A stretch of DNA of 64,000 nt from the NCBI GenBank assembly GCA_030765805.1, contig JAVCDH010000048.1, positions 33,563 to 97,562 of the forward strand. The letters run 5' to 3'. Under the pieces are notes generated by a model. That model was not told the DNA's origin and did not search any database. It worked only from the letters and a program-made list of their open reading frames with translations. How positions within the stretch are numbered: the stretch's first letter is position 1; each line of letters starts with the position of its first letter. This DNA is from Candidatus Euphemobacter frigidus (GTDB lineage Bacteria > Auribacterota > Erginobacteria > Erginobacterales > Erginobacteraceae). Positions 50,734 through 60,347 of the stretch are shown in pieces. The position numbers were made by a program, and so were the translations under genes.

Positions 50734-50849
50734 TGGGGTCAAACCTACACTAGTCACTAAACAAAACTATAATGAAAAAAAGTAAAAAAACCTGTGTGGC
50801 TACATTAATTTTATTTATTTGCTTAGTGACTAGTGTAGGTTTGACCCCA
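50734..50849. mobile_element. 116-bp inverted-repeat element, copy 2 (REP/MITE-like)
   Basis: Same 27-bp arms as the element at 47681-47793 (50734-50760 and, reversed, 50823-50849), with a different 62-bp AT-rich centre. It sits in the Mla operon, between the permease and ATPase genes, and could form a strong hairpin in the mRNA. On its left it is preceded by a short direct duplication (TTTATTTGGGG twice). Confidence 0.85.
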
Positions 50850-50856
50850 ATTTTTC

Positions 50857-51987
50857 TTAAGTTGTAAAATAGAACAGCGTGGCGAAGAGCATGTCGGCGA
50901 CAATAATCAGGAATATATCCATCACCACCGCTCGGGTCGTCGCCCGACCGACCTCATTGGCGCCACCGGAGACCCGGAGGCCGTTATGACACCCGACAAT
51001 GACAATAATCATCGCGAAGAAGAAGGACTTGACAAAACCCTGAGTAATATCACCGAGTTTTACGGCCTGAAGGGTCTGCGCCCACCAGCTGTCAAAGGTA
51101 AAACCTAAAGAGAGCATACCCAGTAAAAACCCCCCGGCCACACCCGAGATAAATCCCATGATCGTCAAGATCGGCAGAGAGACCAGGATAGACAGGAACT
51201 TGGGGGCGATCAGGAACTTGGCTACGTTCAACCCCATCCCTTTTAACGCGTCAATCTCCTCGGAGACCTTCATGGTCGCGAGCTGCGCGGTGATGGCGGC
51301 TCCGGTCCGGGCCGAGACCACGATCCCGGTCATGATCGGCGCCAGTTCCCGGGCAAAGCCGATCACCACCCCGCTGGCCACCAGGATCTGCATGTTGAAC
51401 ATCCGGAGCTGGACCGCTGAGAGCATGGCGATCACCAGGCCAAGCAGGAAGTTGATCAGGCAGACGATCCCGATCGCCCCCACCCCCATCTCCTGGATCT
51501 CGGCAAGAAGCGCCTTCCACCGGAGCCCGCGCCCTCCCACCGGCCCAAGGAATGACCAGTATAGAGCGTCGATGATCAGGTTGCCGACCACCCGGGCCTC
51601 GTCCCAGGCCTCGATCGCCTTCCCCCCGAGACGTCCCAGGAAACCATCGCGATAAAAAGTGGGAACCGGCGGGGGCTCGAAGTTAGCGCGCATCAACTCG
51701 ATAAAATCAGCCACCTGCCCGTGCGCCCCGATGAGGGAGACCCGGGCGCCGAGCCTACGACCGGCCCGCACCGCCTCGATCAGCCAGGCGCAGCTCCGGC
51801 TGTCGAGTTGGGGCAGTTCTTTCAGGTCGATCGATACCTCCCGGTTGCCCCGGGAAGCAATCCGCGTGACATCATTTACGAGCTGTTGTCCGACGGTATT
51901 GGAGATATCGCCCGAGAGATGAAGTGTGGCGGCGTGATCTGATTCTTTCGACGATAAGTCTCTATTCATCCCTGATAAATTCGGCAT
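50857..51987 (-). CDS. MlaE-type lipid transporter permease with N-terminal STAS domain
   Basis: The 376-residue protein fuses a STAS domain (residues 10-115: HAATLHLSGDISNTVGQQLV, IDLKELPQLDSRSCAWLIEA) to an MlaE permease (residues 130-376: WSFLGPVGGRGLRWKALLAE, ARELAPIMTGIVVSARTGAA, EIDALKGMGLNVAKFLIAPK). In E. coli the STAS protein MlaB is a separate subunit that regulates MlaF; here it is part of the permease chain. It heads the operon STAS-MlaE, MlaF, MlaD, auxiliary lipoprotein. An alternative start is the ATG at 51969. Confidence 0.9.
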   Translation of the reverse strand: MPNLSGMNRDLSSKESDHAATLHLSGDISNTVGQQLVNDVTRIASRGNREVSIDLKELPQLDSRSCAWLIEAVRAGRRLGARVSLIGAHGQVADFIELMRANFEPPPVPTFYRDGFLGRLGGKAIEAWDEARVVGNLIIDALYWSFLGPVGGRGLRWKALLAEIQEMGVGAIGIVCLINFLLGLVIAMLSAVQLRMFNMQILVASGVVIGFARELAPIMTGIVVSARTGAAITAQLATMKVSEEIDALKGMGLNVAKFLIAPKFLSILVSLPILTIMGFISGVAGGFLLGMLSLGFTFDSWWAQTLQAVKLGDITQGFVKSFFFAMIIVIVGCHNGLRVSGGANEVGRATTRAVVMDIFLIIVADMLFATLFYFTT

Positions 51988-52005
51988 GAATTAATTAAGG
52001 AGCTC

Positions 52006-55000
52006 TTAACCGTCCGTCTCGTCGGCTTCCTGCATCTTGAGGCGGCAGGCATCGGAGCGGGTCAGCTCGAACCGGTCGAGGAACTTCTCCTGAAAAGACT
52101 GCATATAGAGAAAGATTCCCGGAGTGATGAAGAGGGTGACAACCTGAGCAAAGGCCAAACCTCCAACGATTAAGAGTCCCAAGGGACGGCGCGCGGAGGC
52201 GTCGGCCCCGAGACCGATCGCGATCGGGAGCGTCCCCATGATAGTGGAGGCACCGGTCATCAGGATCGGGCGGAAACGGGTCAGACAGGCATTATAGATG
52301 GAGTCGAAAGCGTTCTGCCCCTCCTCCAGGTTCTGCTTGGCAAAGTCAACCATCATGATCCCGTTCTTGGAGACGATCCCCAGGAGCATGAAGACACCGA
52401 TATAGGAATACATCGAGAGCTCCGAGCCGAAGATATAGAGGGTGAGGAGACCGCCGAAGGCGGCAGGGGGCAATGTAGTCAGAACAGTAAATGGATGAAT
52501 ATAGCTCTCGTACAGGATACCCAGGATAACGTACATGATGAAGACGGCCACGATCATCAGGATGATCAGGCTCTGAACGGCTTCCTCGAACTCCTGGGCT
52601 TGACCCTGCATCACCCCGCTGACCTCGGGGGGAAGAATATCCCGAACCATCTTATTCAGGGCTTGGGTTGCGTCTCCCAGCGGAACCCCGGGAGCAAGGT
52701 TGTAGGAGATGGTGGCGGCGTTGAGCTGGTTGTGATGGGGAACGTTCTGGGGGGCCACGGTCGGCACCCAGTCGGCGATTGATCCGAGGGGGACAAATTT
52801 GCCGGTGCCGGAAGAGCGCACATAGATCTTGGAGAGGTCCCGGGGGAGCAACCGGTCCTTGTCCTCGGCTTCCAGGATAACCCAGTACTGATCGACATCG
52901 GTCAGGTACATGGCGGTCTTCCCCTTGGCGTAACAGTAAGCCATCGCGGTCTCTATATCCGCCGCCGTTATCCCCAGAGCCGAGGCCCGGTCGCGGCGCA
53001 GTATAATATTCAACTGGGGAAGATCCAGCTTGACGCTGTTCTGAATCCCCGAGAAGTACGGCAGCTTACGCATCCGGTCCTCCATCTCGAACGCAGCCTG
53101 ATAGACCGCTTCACGGTCCTGTCCACTGACAACATAGGAGTATTTGCTTCCCGTGGCGGTGCTCTCAGCCCCGGAGCTCAACACAAGGGAGGGGAGCGGC
53201 ATGATATATACCTGCCCCAGATCGGAGAGCGAGGAATAGAGGGTCATGTTCACCTCCTTCAACACCGTCTCGATCGGCTCTCTCTCATTGGTCGGAACCA
53301 GGGTGGCGATGACAACACCGGTGCTCTGGTCGGCCCCGGTCTGATTCCCGGTAACCGAAAGCAGGTTGCGAACGGCGGGATTGTCGGTGATGATCTCGTT
53401 TATCCGGTCCTGGAAGCGCCGGATCTGATCCGTTGAGGTCCCCTGGAGAGCCTCGAACTGCCCGTAAAAGAGGCCGCTGTCGCCGACCGGCATGAAAGTC
53501 TTGGGAAGAGCGATAAAGAAATAAACGATCCCAACCATGCAGGCCAGCCCCCCGAGAATGGCCAGGAACCTGCGCTTCAGGAACCACCTGAGGGATACCG
53601 CGTACTTGTTGACTATAAACTTGATAAACCTGTCGGAGAACTTCTCTATCCTGGTCTTGGCCTTCTTCCCCCCTTTCAGCACCCGGGCACACATCATCGG
53701 CGAGAGGGTCAGGGCCATGACGGTGGAGACGGAGATGGCAAAGATCACGGTCAGGGCAAACTCCTTGAAGTTCCGGCCCACCACTCCGGCCATGAAGACC
53801 AGGGGGATAAAGACCACGACTAAAGCAATACTGGTTGAGATGACCGTGCCGGTGATCTCTTCCATGCTCTTGATCGCCGCGGCCTGGGGCTTCTCTCCGG
53901 CCTGGATATGCCGAACGGTGTTCTCAAGGACCACGATCGCGTCATCGACCAGAAAACCGATCGAGAGGGTGAGGCTCATCAGGGAGAGGTTGTCGAGGCT
54001 GAAGCCGGCAAACATCATGATCAGGAAGGTGCCGAAGAGGGTCACGGGAAGGACCGCGGCCGGGATCATGGTATCGGAGAGCCGGCCCAGGAAGAGAAAG
54101 ATGATCAAAACCACCAGGATAAAAGCTATAACAATGGTGGTCTCGACGTCTTTGATCGACTCCTCGATCTGAAGGGCCTTGTCATAGAAGATACCTACCT
54201 TGAGAGCGCCGGGGAGTGTCGGCGCGATCTCATCCAGGAGGGCCCTGACCTTTCCTGATAGAGCCACGGTATTGGCCCCGGAAGCCCGGGTCGCGGCGAC
54301 ACAGACCGATCCGGGTATCATGCCATGTTCCTTATTCCCATAAGTTACATTAACTACATCGCTCTGCAGGCTGTCGATCGCATGGCCTACATCCCTGATT
54401 CTGATGGGCGCGTCATTTCGGTAGGCGATTATCAGTTCCTCATATTCTTCCGGTTCCGTCAACTGCCCTTCGGGGTAGATCGAGAAGGTGCGATAAACCC
54501 CGTTCAGGTCCCCGCCCGGTACGATGGGAGTACCGGTGCTCAAAGCCTGGGCCACTTCATCCAGACCGATTCCCAGGGAGGCCAGCTTCTCGGGATCAAC
54601 CAGAACCCGGATCGCCCGCTTGGCCCCGTAGATGGCTACCTTGGTGATCCCCTCGATCATGTTGATCCTCTGGCCGATCGATTTATGGGCGTAATCGTAG
54701 AGCTCACCCCCGGTCATGGTTTCGCAGGAGAGCATGATATAGATGATCGGCTGATCGGCGGGGTTGCTCTTGTCATAGGTGGGGGGCTGGGGCAATGAAG
54801 GGAGGTTGGCCTGGGCCCGGGTGATCGCCGCCTGCACGTCCGGGGCGGCCAGGTCCACGTTCTTATCCAGCTCGAAGCTGAGAGTGATCGTGGTGATCCC
54901 GGATTTATTGTCGGAGATGATTGTCTGAAGCCCCGGGATCTGCATGCACTCATCCTCGATGGGGGACGCGCAGGAGGAGGCCATCAACTCAGGACTGGCG

Positions 55001-55158
55001 CCGGGATAACTGACCGTGATGGTCATCACCGGATAATCAACCGAGGGGAGGTCGCTGACCGGCAGCTGGGTATAAGCCACCAGACCCCCCAGCAGGAGCG
55101 TTACCATGATCAGGATGGTCATGATCGGGCGGCGGATAAATTTTTCTGAGAAAGCCAT
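52006..55158 (-). CDS. RND-family multidrug efflux transporter (AcrB/HAE1 type)
   Basis: The 1050-residue inner-membrane protein has the RND layout: first helix after MAFSEKFIRRPIMTILIMVT, periplasmic porter domains, TM4 with proton-relay aspartates in SIGFLVDDAIVVLENTVRHI, and the second half with MYVILGILYESYIHPFTVLT. The conserved VSYPGASPELM near residue 49 is typical of HAE1 pumps. It pairs with the adaptor and outer-membrane factor genes upstream in the same operon. Substrates cannot be predicted. Confidence 0.95.
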   Translation of the reverse strand: MAFSEKFIRRPIMTILIMVTLLLGGLVAYTQLPVSDLPSVDYPVMTITVSYPGASPELMASSCASPIEDECMQIPGLQTIISDNKSGITTITLSFELDKNVDLAAPDVQAAITRAQANLPSLPQPPTYDKSNPADQPIIYIMLSCETMTGGELYDYAHKSIGQRINMIEGITKVAIYGAKRAIRVLVDPEKLASLGIGLDEVAQALSTGTPIVPGGDLNGVYRTFSIYPEGQLTEPEEYEELIIAYRNDAPIRIRDVGHAIDSLQSDVVNVTYGNKEHGMIPGSVCVAATRASGANTVALSGKVRALLDEIAPTLPGALKVGIFYDKALQIEESIKDVETTIVIAFILVVLIIFLFLGRLSDTMIPAAVLPVTLFGTFLIMMFAGFSLDNLSLMSLTLSIGFLVDDAIVVLENTVRHIQAGEKPQAAAIKSMEEITGTVISTSIALVVVFIPLVFMAGVVGRNFKEFALTVIFAISVSTVMALTLSPMMCARVLKGGKKAKTRIEKFSDRFIKFIVNKYAVSLRWFLKRRFLAILGGLACMVGIVYFFIALPKTFMPVGDSGLFYGQFEALQGTSTDQIRRFQDRINEIITDNPAVRNLLSVTGNQTGADQSTGVVIATLVPTNEREPIETVLKEVNMTLYSSLSDLGQVYIMPLPSLVLSSGAESTATGSKYSYVVSGQDREAVYQAAFEMEDRMRKLPYFSGIQNSVKLDLPQLNIILRRDRASALGITAADIETAMAYCYAKGKTAMYLTDVDQYWVILEAEDKDRLLPRDLSKIYVRSSGTGKFVPLGSIADWVPTVAPQNVPHHNQLNAATISYNLAPGVPLGDATQALNKMVRDILPPEVSGVMQGQAQEFEEAVQSLIILMIVAVFIMYVILGILYESYIHPFTVLTTLPPAAFGGLLTLYIFGSELSMYSYIGVFMLLGIVSKNGIMMVDFAKQNLEEGQNAFDSIYNACLTRFRPILMTGASTIMGTLPIAIGLGADASARRPLGLLIVGGLAFAQVVTLFITPGIFLYMQSFQEKFLDRFELTRSDACRLKMQEADETDG

Positions 55159-55207
55159 TACTCTTTCCTTTTAGCGACTTATTTTACCGCACGGAAATAT
55201 CAATGGG

Positions 55208-56479
55208 TTATTTGGAACCGCTCTCTTTTTTCGAATCGCCGGAGCTCTCTGTCTTTTTTGATGTGTCACTCTCTTGCTTGGGGGCACCTTTTTGCTCGGC
55301 GGCATTTTCTTTGTTCCCCCCGCTCCACTCCGTCCCGTCACTGCCGCTGATAATTGTTACCGGGGCGCCGTCGACCAGTCCCATCTGGCCGTAAGTGACC
55401 ACTTTCTCCCCGGCTTTAACCCCTTTCCGGATGATCAGGTCCTCAGCAATATCGTCGCCCACCGTGATATCTTCACGCAACTGGGCCTTATTATCATCAG
55501 TAACCACGAAAATATACGGTCCGGTTCGGCCGAGCTGGACCGCCGAACCCGGGACCAGAACGGCGTTCTGGGCGGTCTCTACTTCCAGTTTGACGGTCAG
55601 ATACTGCCCGGGCCAGAGCGCGCGCTCCTTGTTGTCAACCGTCGCTCTCAGGATTATGGCCCCGGTAGTGGGGTCAACGGTATTCTCAATCATCTGGAGC
55701 TTCCCCTGATAAGGACCTCTATCATCTCCGGCGGGTTTCAGCCCGACCTTCAACGCGGACCTGGCCATATACTCTCTTACCCAGGAGAGTTTTCTTTCCG
55801 GAGTGGGAAAATCAACGTAGAGGGGATCGACGGTTCTGATATTTACCAGCGTCGGACCGCTGTTGGCGGTGACGATATTGCCCGGATCAACCTGACGGCG
55901 GCCGGCCACTCCGTCGATCGGGGACTTGATAGAACAATAGTCAAGATTGATCTCGGCCAGCTTAACATTGGCCTGGTCAAGACTGACCTGGGCTTCGGCC
56001 GCGGCTGCCTCAGTCTCGTAGGTATCGTAATCCTGCTGGGAGATGAGTTTCTGGCCGATCAGCTTCTTGTTCCGCTCGAAGGTTTCTTTTTTGAGTTTTG
56101 AGTCAACCTGATCAGCCATTAGCGCCGCCCGGCTTTTATCCAGATTGGCCCGGTATTCCCGGGGATCGATGAGAAAGAGAAGCTGTCCTTTCTTGACATT
56201 ATCACCTTCTTCGAAGTGGACCTCCTTGATCTTCCCGGTAACCTGGGAGATGATATTGACGTCGCCGGGAGATACCAGATTGCCGAAGGACTGGATAGAG
56301 AGCGGAACGTCTTTCTCAATCGCGGTGGCAATCTTAACCGGGCGAGGTGGAATTACCTGTTGCGGCTTCTTCTTGGAACACCCGATTAGAAGCAGAATCG
56401 CTCCGGCCAGAATAATCAAGGCCCGGGGAATAAGGGGAGAATATCGGCACCAACCCTGTTCTTTACTTTTTTCAATCAT
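55208..56479 (-). CDS. RND efflux periplasmic adaptor (membrane-fusion protein)
   Basis: The 423-residue protein starts with a lipoprotein-type signal (ILAGAILLLIGC, Cys34), followed by the barrel-sandwich hybrid (VHFEEGDNVKKGQLLFLIDP), alpha hairpin with coiled coil (EAAAAEAQVSLDQANVKLAE), and beta-barrel (NIRTVDPLYVDFPTPERKLS). The C-terminal 45 residues are rich in Ser, Lys, Glu and Gly and are probably disordered. It bridges the RND pump and the TolC-type channel. It lies 50 bp upstream of the pump gene on the same strand. Confidence 0.93.
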   Translation of the reverse strand: MIEKSKEQGWCRYSPLIPRALIILAGAILLLIGCSKKKPQQVIPPRPVKIATAIEKDVPLSIQSFGNLVSPGDVNIISQVTGKIKEVHFEEGDNVKKGQLLFLIDPREYRANLDKSRAALMADQVDSKLKKETFERNKKLIGQKLISQQDYDTYETEAAAAEAQVSLDQANVKLAEINLDYCSIKSPIDGVAGRRQVDPGNIVTANSGPTLVNIRTVDPLYVDFPTPERKLSWVREYMARSALKVGLKPAGDDRGPYQGKLQMIENTVDPTTGAIILRATVDNKERALWPGQYLTVKLEVETAQNAVLVPGSAVQLGRTGPYIFVVTDDNKAQLREDITVGDDIAEDLIIRKGVKAGEKVVTYGQMGLVDGAPVTIISGSDGTEWSGGNKENAAEQKGAPKQESDTSKKTESSGDSKKESGSK

Positions 56480-56586
56480 ATACTGCTCCTTGTTAATCAG
56501 CGCCTTTGACGCTAATCAGCTATCACGGAATTTTTAAAAATGAAATAAATTATGAACCAATATTATAAATCAAGACGCAAAAGTAT

Positions 56587-58053
56587 TTACTGTTCCGCCC
56601 CTTCCGCCTCTCTCACCCCCAGCGAGCCGGTCGCGTGGGCCAGGGCGGCCAGGGCGGTAAAGAGGTCTTTCTCCGCTCCAATCAACTGGCTCCGGGCGGA
56701 CGAGAGCGAGCTCTGGGATTGCAGAAGGTCCAGAATGCTCTTCAGCCCGGTATTATAGCTCTCCAGGGCCAGATTATACGACTCCTGAGAAGTGCTCAAG
56801 AAGGCCAGACTGAACTTATACTTCCCTACCGCGGTGTTGAAGGCGTAATATTTGGTCCAGACATCGGCGGACGCCCCAAGTTCGGCCTCGACCAGAGATT
56901 CCCTCGCTTTCTCGACCTCTTCCCGAGCCTCTCGTTTTCGGTTTAGATCATAGAAACCGGTGAAGATATCCCACTGCAGGCTGAGATAGCCGGTATACAT
57001 ATAACTGTCGTTATACAGCTCGGGATCAGTCCGATAACTGTACCAATTCTTATCAGCGGACCCACCGAGATTCAGCTCCGGCCAGAGAGCCGACTCAACC
57101 ACACCGACGGCCGCTTCTTTCGCCCGGAGGGTAGACCGCTGCGCGGATATATCAGGCCGATTCTTCAGGCCTTTCTCGATCAGCTTGCTCACGTCCTCAT
57201 CGGAGATCTCAGTCGGAAGCTTCCGCGTAGGTTTCGTAATCTCGATCTTCGCGTCGGCGGGAAGACCGAGCGTCTCCGCGAGAACGGCCTTGGCTGACTT
57301 GACGTCCCCCTTGGCCGCTTCCAGCTTGTAAAGCGAATCCTCATAAGATGACCGTGCCTGGAGGTCGTCCAGTTTTGAAACCAGACCCACCTGGAACTTC
57401 TGGTGGGCGGCCTCCATGGCCCGGCTGGTATCTTTAACATCCGCCCGGGCCGCGTCCAGGGCGGCCTGAGAACTGTAAAAACCGTAGTAAGCCTTCTCAA
57501 CATTCAGCATTAGGTCCTGGATCGCCTGGTTGAAAGAGAAGTTGGCGGCCAGGAGTGTCTGGCGAGCCTCTTCCACGCCGGCCCGCACACCACCGAAATC
57601 AAAGAGCAGATAAGTAAGATCCAGTCCGGGGCCATAGTTGAATTGATCCGTGTCGGGGCTGTTCCCGATGGGCGGAGACGCTCCTTTAAAGGAATACTTC
57701 TGCTTCAGGTAAGCTCCTTTCCCGGAGACCGTAAGCTGGGGATAAAGCTGGCTCTCAGCCTGGCCGATCAGTGCCGCGGCCGCTCGCGCCGATGCCCAGG
57801 CCTGACGGGTGGATGGATTATTAGCTAAGGATATCTCCACACAGCGGGCCAGAGAGAGCGGCTGGTCGGGCTCAACCACCCGCTTCCGGAGGGAGTCCTG
57901 GACCGGATCGGTCTCCTGCTCCTCCCGGGCCCAGTCCGGTGGTGTCCATTCCGCGGCCGGATCTTCCGGGGGTTTGACCATCCGGCAACCCGGCCCGACC
58001 AGTATTAGTCCTACAACCAATACGCCCGTGATAATTCCAGTGAATTTCTTCAT
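56587..58053 (-). CDS. TolC-family outer-membrane efflux protein
   Basis: The 488-residue protein has a signal peptide with a possible lipidation Cys (LVGPGC), a linker, then two OEP repeats (SLARCVEISLANNPSTRQAW, and KGLKNRPDISAQRSTLRAKE) with the long helical coils of a TolC tunnel. It is the outer-membrane component of the tripartite pump and the first gene of the operon. The non-ideal lipobox leaves open whether it is lipidated like NodT/OprM proteins. Divergent to the ech operon. Confidence 0.92.
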   Translation of the reverse strand: MKKFTGIITGVLVVGLILVGPGCRMVKPPEDPAAEWTPPDWAREEQETDPVQDSLRKRVVEPDQPLSLARCVEISLANNPSTRQAWASARAAAALIGQAESQLYPQLTVSGKGAYLKQKYSFKGASPPIGNSPDTDQFNYGPGLDLTYLLFDFGGVRAGVEEARQTLLAANFSFNQAIQDLMLNVEKAYYGFYSSQAALDAARADVKDTSRAMEAAHQKFQVGLVSKLDDLQARSSYEDSLYKLEAAKGDVKSAKAVLAETLGLPADAKIEITKPTRKLPTEISDEDVSKLIEKGLKNRPDISAQRSTLRAKEAAVGVVESALWPELNLGGSADKNWYSYRTDPELYNDSYMYTGYLSLQWDIFTGFYDLNRKREAREEVEKARESLVEAELGASADVWTKYYAFNTAVGKYKFSLAFLSTSQESYNLALESYNTGLKSILDLLQSQSSLSSARSQLIGAEKDLFTALAALAHATGSLGVREAEGAEQ

Positions 58054-58203
58054 CGTATTTTCCCAACCTAAGTCAAGCGATTGATTACGAAGTAAAATAT
58101 AGCCACCTATTTGAAGACGACCATCTTATCAGAAGACCGGCTCGGACCATAATTTTTTTTAAAAAATAATTGCGGCCAGTATAGGGTTGATATATAATTG
58201 AAC

Positions 58204-58395
58204 GTAACTACTCAGGTTCAGGGGTTCACCGTTCAGGGGTTCACCGTTCAGGGGTTCACCGTTCAGGGGTTCACCGTTCAGGGGTTCACCGTTCAGGGGT
58301 TCACCGTTCAGGAGTTCACGGTTAGAGAGTGATGAAGTGCGCAAGGCAATAAACCGTGAACCGTGAACCGTGAACCTGATAACCTGAGTAGTTAC
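58204..58395. mobile_element. 192-bp inverted-repeat element with 8-bp target duplications (IS66-like termini)
   Basis: Termini GTAACTACTCAGGTT (58204-58218) and its exact reverse complement (58381-58395) are flanked by the direct repeat AATTGAAC (58196-58203 and 58396-58403), a target-site duplication. The left half contains six tandem 15-bp units GGGGTTCACCGTTCA, and the right half holds their reverse complement in a shorter form (three copies of AACCGTG), so the element folds into a long hairpin. Family knowledge: IS66-type transposons begin GTAA and duplicate 8 bp. No transposase is encoded, so this would be a non-autonomous derivative. It lies in the divergent region between the tolC-type gene and echA, ending 53 bp before the echA start. 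Confidence 0.88.
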
Positions 58396-58447
58396 AATTG
58401 AACAATAATATTACTTTACAAACTAAAATTTTTCAAAGAAAAATTTT

Positions 58448-60334
58448 ATGTTCTGGATATTTTTTCTAATCCTGTTCCCCCTGATCCCGGCCCTGCTCTT
58501 GCTGGTCTTCAAAAACCCCGGGGCGATAAAGTGGATTGTTCTGGTCTCCTGCGCCGTCATCTGCTCGGCCGCGATCATTATGACGGTGAACTATCTCCAG
58601 ACCGGGCCCGGCAAGCAGCAGGTCCTGTACTTCCCCATCTCCTCCCCAATGGTCGACTACCTGGTCGGCATCGGCGACATCATCCTCGCCCTGGTCTTCC
58701 TCTTTGTCTGCCGGCGCCTCCCCTTTAAAAAGCTCTGGATCCCCCTCCTGGTTATACTCCAGTACGCGCCCGTGATCTACTACGATCTGAGCGGCCGGGT
58801 GCCGGAGACAACGCAATATATATTTCTCGACAACCTTTCGATCATAATGGCCTTGATTATAGGTATTGTGGGCTCGCTGATCACGGTCTACACGATCGGG
58901 TACATGCGCCACTACCACGAGGAGCACCCGGAGATACCCGACCGGTCAAACAAGTTCATCGCCACCATCTTCCTCTTCTTCTTCGCGATGTACGGGATCA
59001 TCTTCTCCAACTCCATTACCTGGATCTACTTCTTCTGGGAGATCACGACCCTCTGCTCATTTATCATGATCGGTTACTCGCGGACCGAGGAGGCGGTACA
59101 CAACGCCTATCGGGCTCTCTGGATGCTGCTGCTGGGAGGACTCGCTTATGCCTGCGCGATCATCTATCTCTCCAGCTCCTGCGGGACGATCGAGCTCAAC
59201 ACCATGCTGGGCATGAATCAAGCCCTGGTCATGGCACCGATCCTGCTGATCTGCTTCGCCGGGATGAACAAGGCGGCCCAGTTTCCCTTCTCCAAATGGC
59301 TCCTGGGCGCCATGGTCGCCCCCACGCCCTCGTCGGCCCTCCTCCATTCCAGCACCATGGTCAAAGCCGGGGTCTACATCTGCATCCGCTGCGCCCCGGC
59401 CGTCCGGAATACGCTGGGGGGGGATATCGTGGCCTTGATCGGGGGAATCACTTTTCTGGCCGCTTCCGCGATCGGCATCTCCCGGCGGGACGGCAAACAG
59501 GTGCTGGCCTACTCCACCATCGGAAATCTGGGCCTGATCATCCTCTGCGCGGGGATCGGCACCCCCCTGACTCTCTGGGCGGCGGTGATGCTGATCATCT
59601 TCCACGCCGTCGCCAAGGCCCTCCTCTTCCTCGGCGTCGGAACGATCGAGCAGCAGACGGGAAGCCGCGATATCGAGGAGATGCACGGCCTGATCACCAA
59701 GATGCCCCGGATGACCCTGATCATGCTGATCGGAATCGCCGGGATGTTCCTGGCGCCTTTCGGGATGCTGATCGCCAAGTGGGCGGTCCTGGAAGCCCTG
59801 GCCAAGGAGGGTTCAATCTTCCCGGTCATCGTCATCTTCGGAGGCTCCATGATGCTCTTTTTCTGGGCGAAATGGATGGGACAACTGGTCGCCGTCATCC
59901 GGCCGGAGCCCAGAAAAGAAGAGGGTATCGGGATCGAGTGGCTCGGCCTCTGGCCGCTGGCCATTCTCACGGTGCTGATATGCGCTTTCTACTGGGTAGT
60001 GGGGATTTACGCCGTCGAGCCGCTCTTCGGAACCGACCCGCTGCTGAGCCTGATAAATATCTGGATGGTACTGGTAATGATAGTAATGATGCTGATGCTG
60101 CCCCTCGGATTTTTAATCCATTGGAAACACCTGGTCCACGTGGAGCCGTATCTCTGCGGAGCAAACGTTAAGGATCCTCATATGTTCATGGGAGCACTCG
60201 GCAAGGGGCGCTACTGGTGGTTCAACAATTATTATCTGAACAAGTACTTTAATGAGAAGAAAGTAACCTTCCTGACCAATACAATCACTACTGTGCTGCT
60301 GGTTATAATGCTCTTCAGATGGTGTTTAGGTTAA
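58448..60334 (+). CDS. echA: Ech-type hydrogenase membrane subunit EchA (NuoL/Mrp antiporter-like)
   Basis: The 628-residue protein is polytopic with about 14-16 membrane segments and the proton-translocating core motifs of NuoL/MrpA proteins (AMYGIIFSNSITWIYFFWEI, TTLCSFIMIGY, AAQFPFSKWLLGAMVAPTPS, SALLHSSTMVKAGVYICIR, FHAVAKALLFLGVGTIEQQT). It couples hydrogenase electron flow to ion pumping. It heads the operon echABCDEF. No good ribosome site is seen before the ATG, only AAAGAAAA. The stop codon is followed 14 bp later by echB. Confidence 0.93.
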   Translation: MFWIFFLILFPLIPALLLLVFKNPGAIKWIVLVSCAVICSAAIIMTVNYLQTGPGKQQVLYFPISSPMVDYLVGIGDIILALVFLFVCRRLPFKKLWIPLLVILQYAPVIYYDLSGRVPETTQYIFLDNLSIIMALIIGIVGSLITVYTIGYMRHYHEEHPEIPDRSNKFIATIFLFFFAMYGIIFSNSITWIYFFWEITTLCSFIMIGYSRTEEAVHNAYRALWMLLLGGLAYACAIIYLSSSCGTIELNTMLGMNQALVMAPILLICFAGMNKAAQFPFSKWLLGAMVAPTPSSALLHSSTMVKAGVYICIRCAPAVRNTLGGDIVALIGGITFLAASAIGISRRDGKQVLAYSTIGNLGLIILCAGIGTPLTLWAAVMLIIFHAVAKALLFLGVGTIEQQTGSRDIEEMHGLITKMPRMTLIMLIGIAGMFLAPFGMLIAKWAVLEALAKEGSIFPVIVIFGGSMMLFFWAKWMGQLVAVIRPEPRKEEGIGIEWLGLWPLAILTVLICAFYWVVGIYAVEPLFGTDPLLSLINIWMVLVMIVMMLMLPLGFLIHWKHLVHVEPYLCGANVKDPHMFMGALGKGRYWWFNNYYLNKYFNEKKVTFLTNTITTVLLVIMLFRWCLG

Positions 60335-60347
60335 AACGGGAACAGGT

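Noticed and set aside
59057..59686. A 209-codon minus-strand frame inside echA
   Set aside because: Shadow frame with low-complexity Asp/Gly-rich translation. echA is clearly coding on the plus strand.
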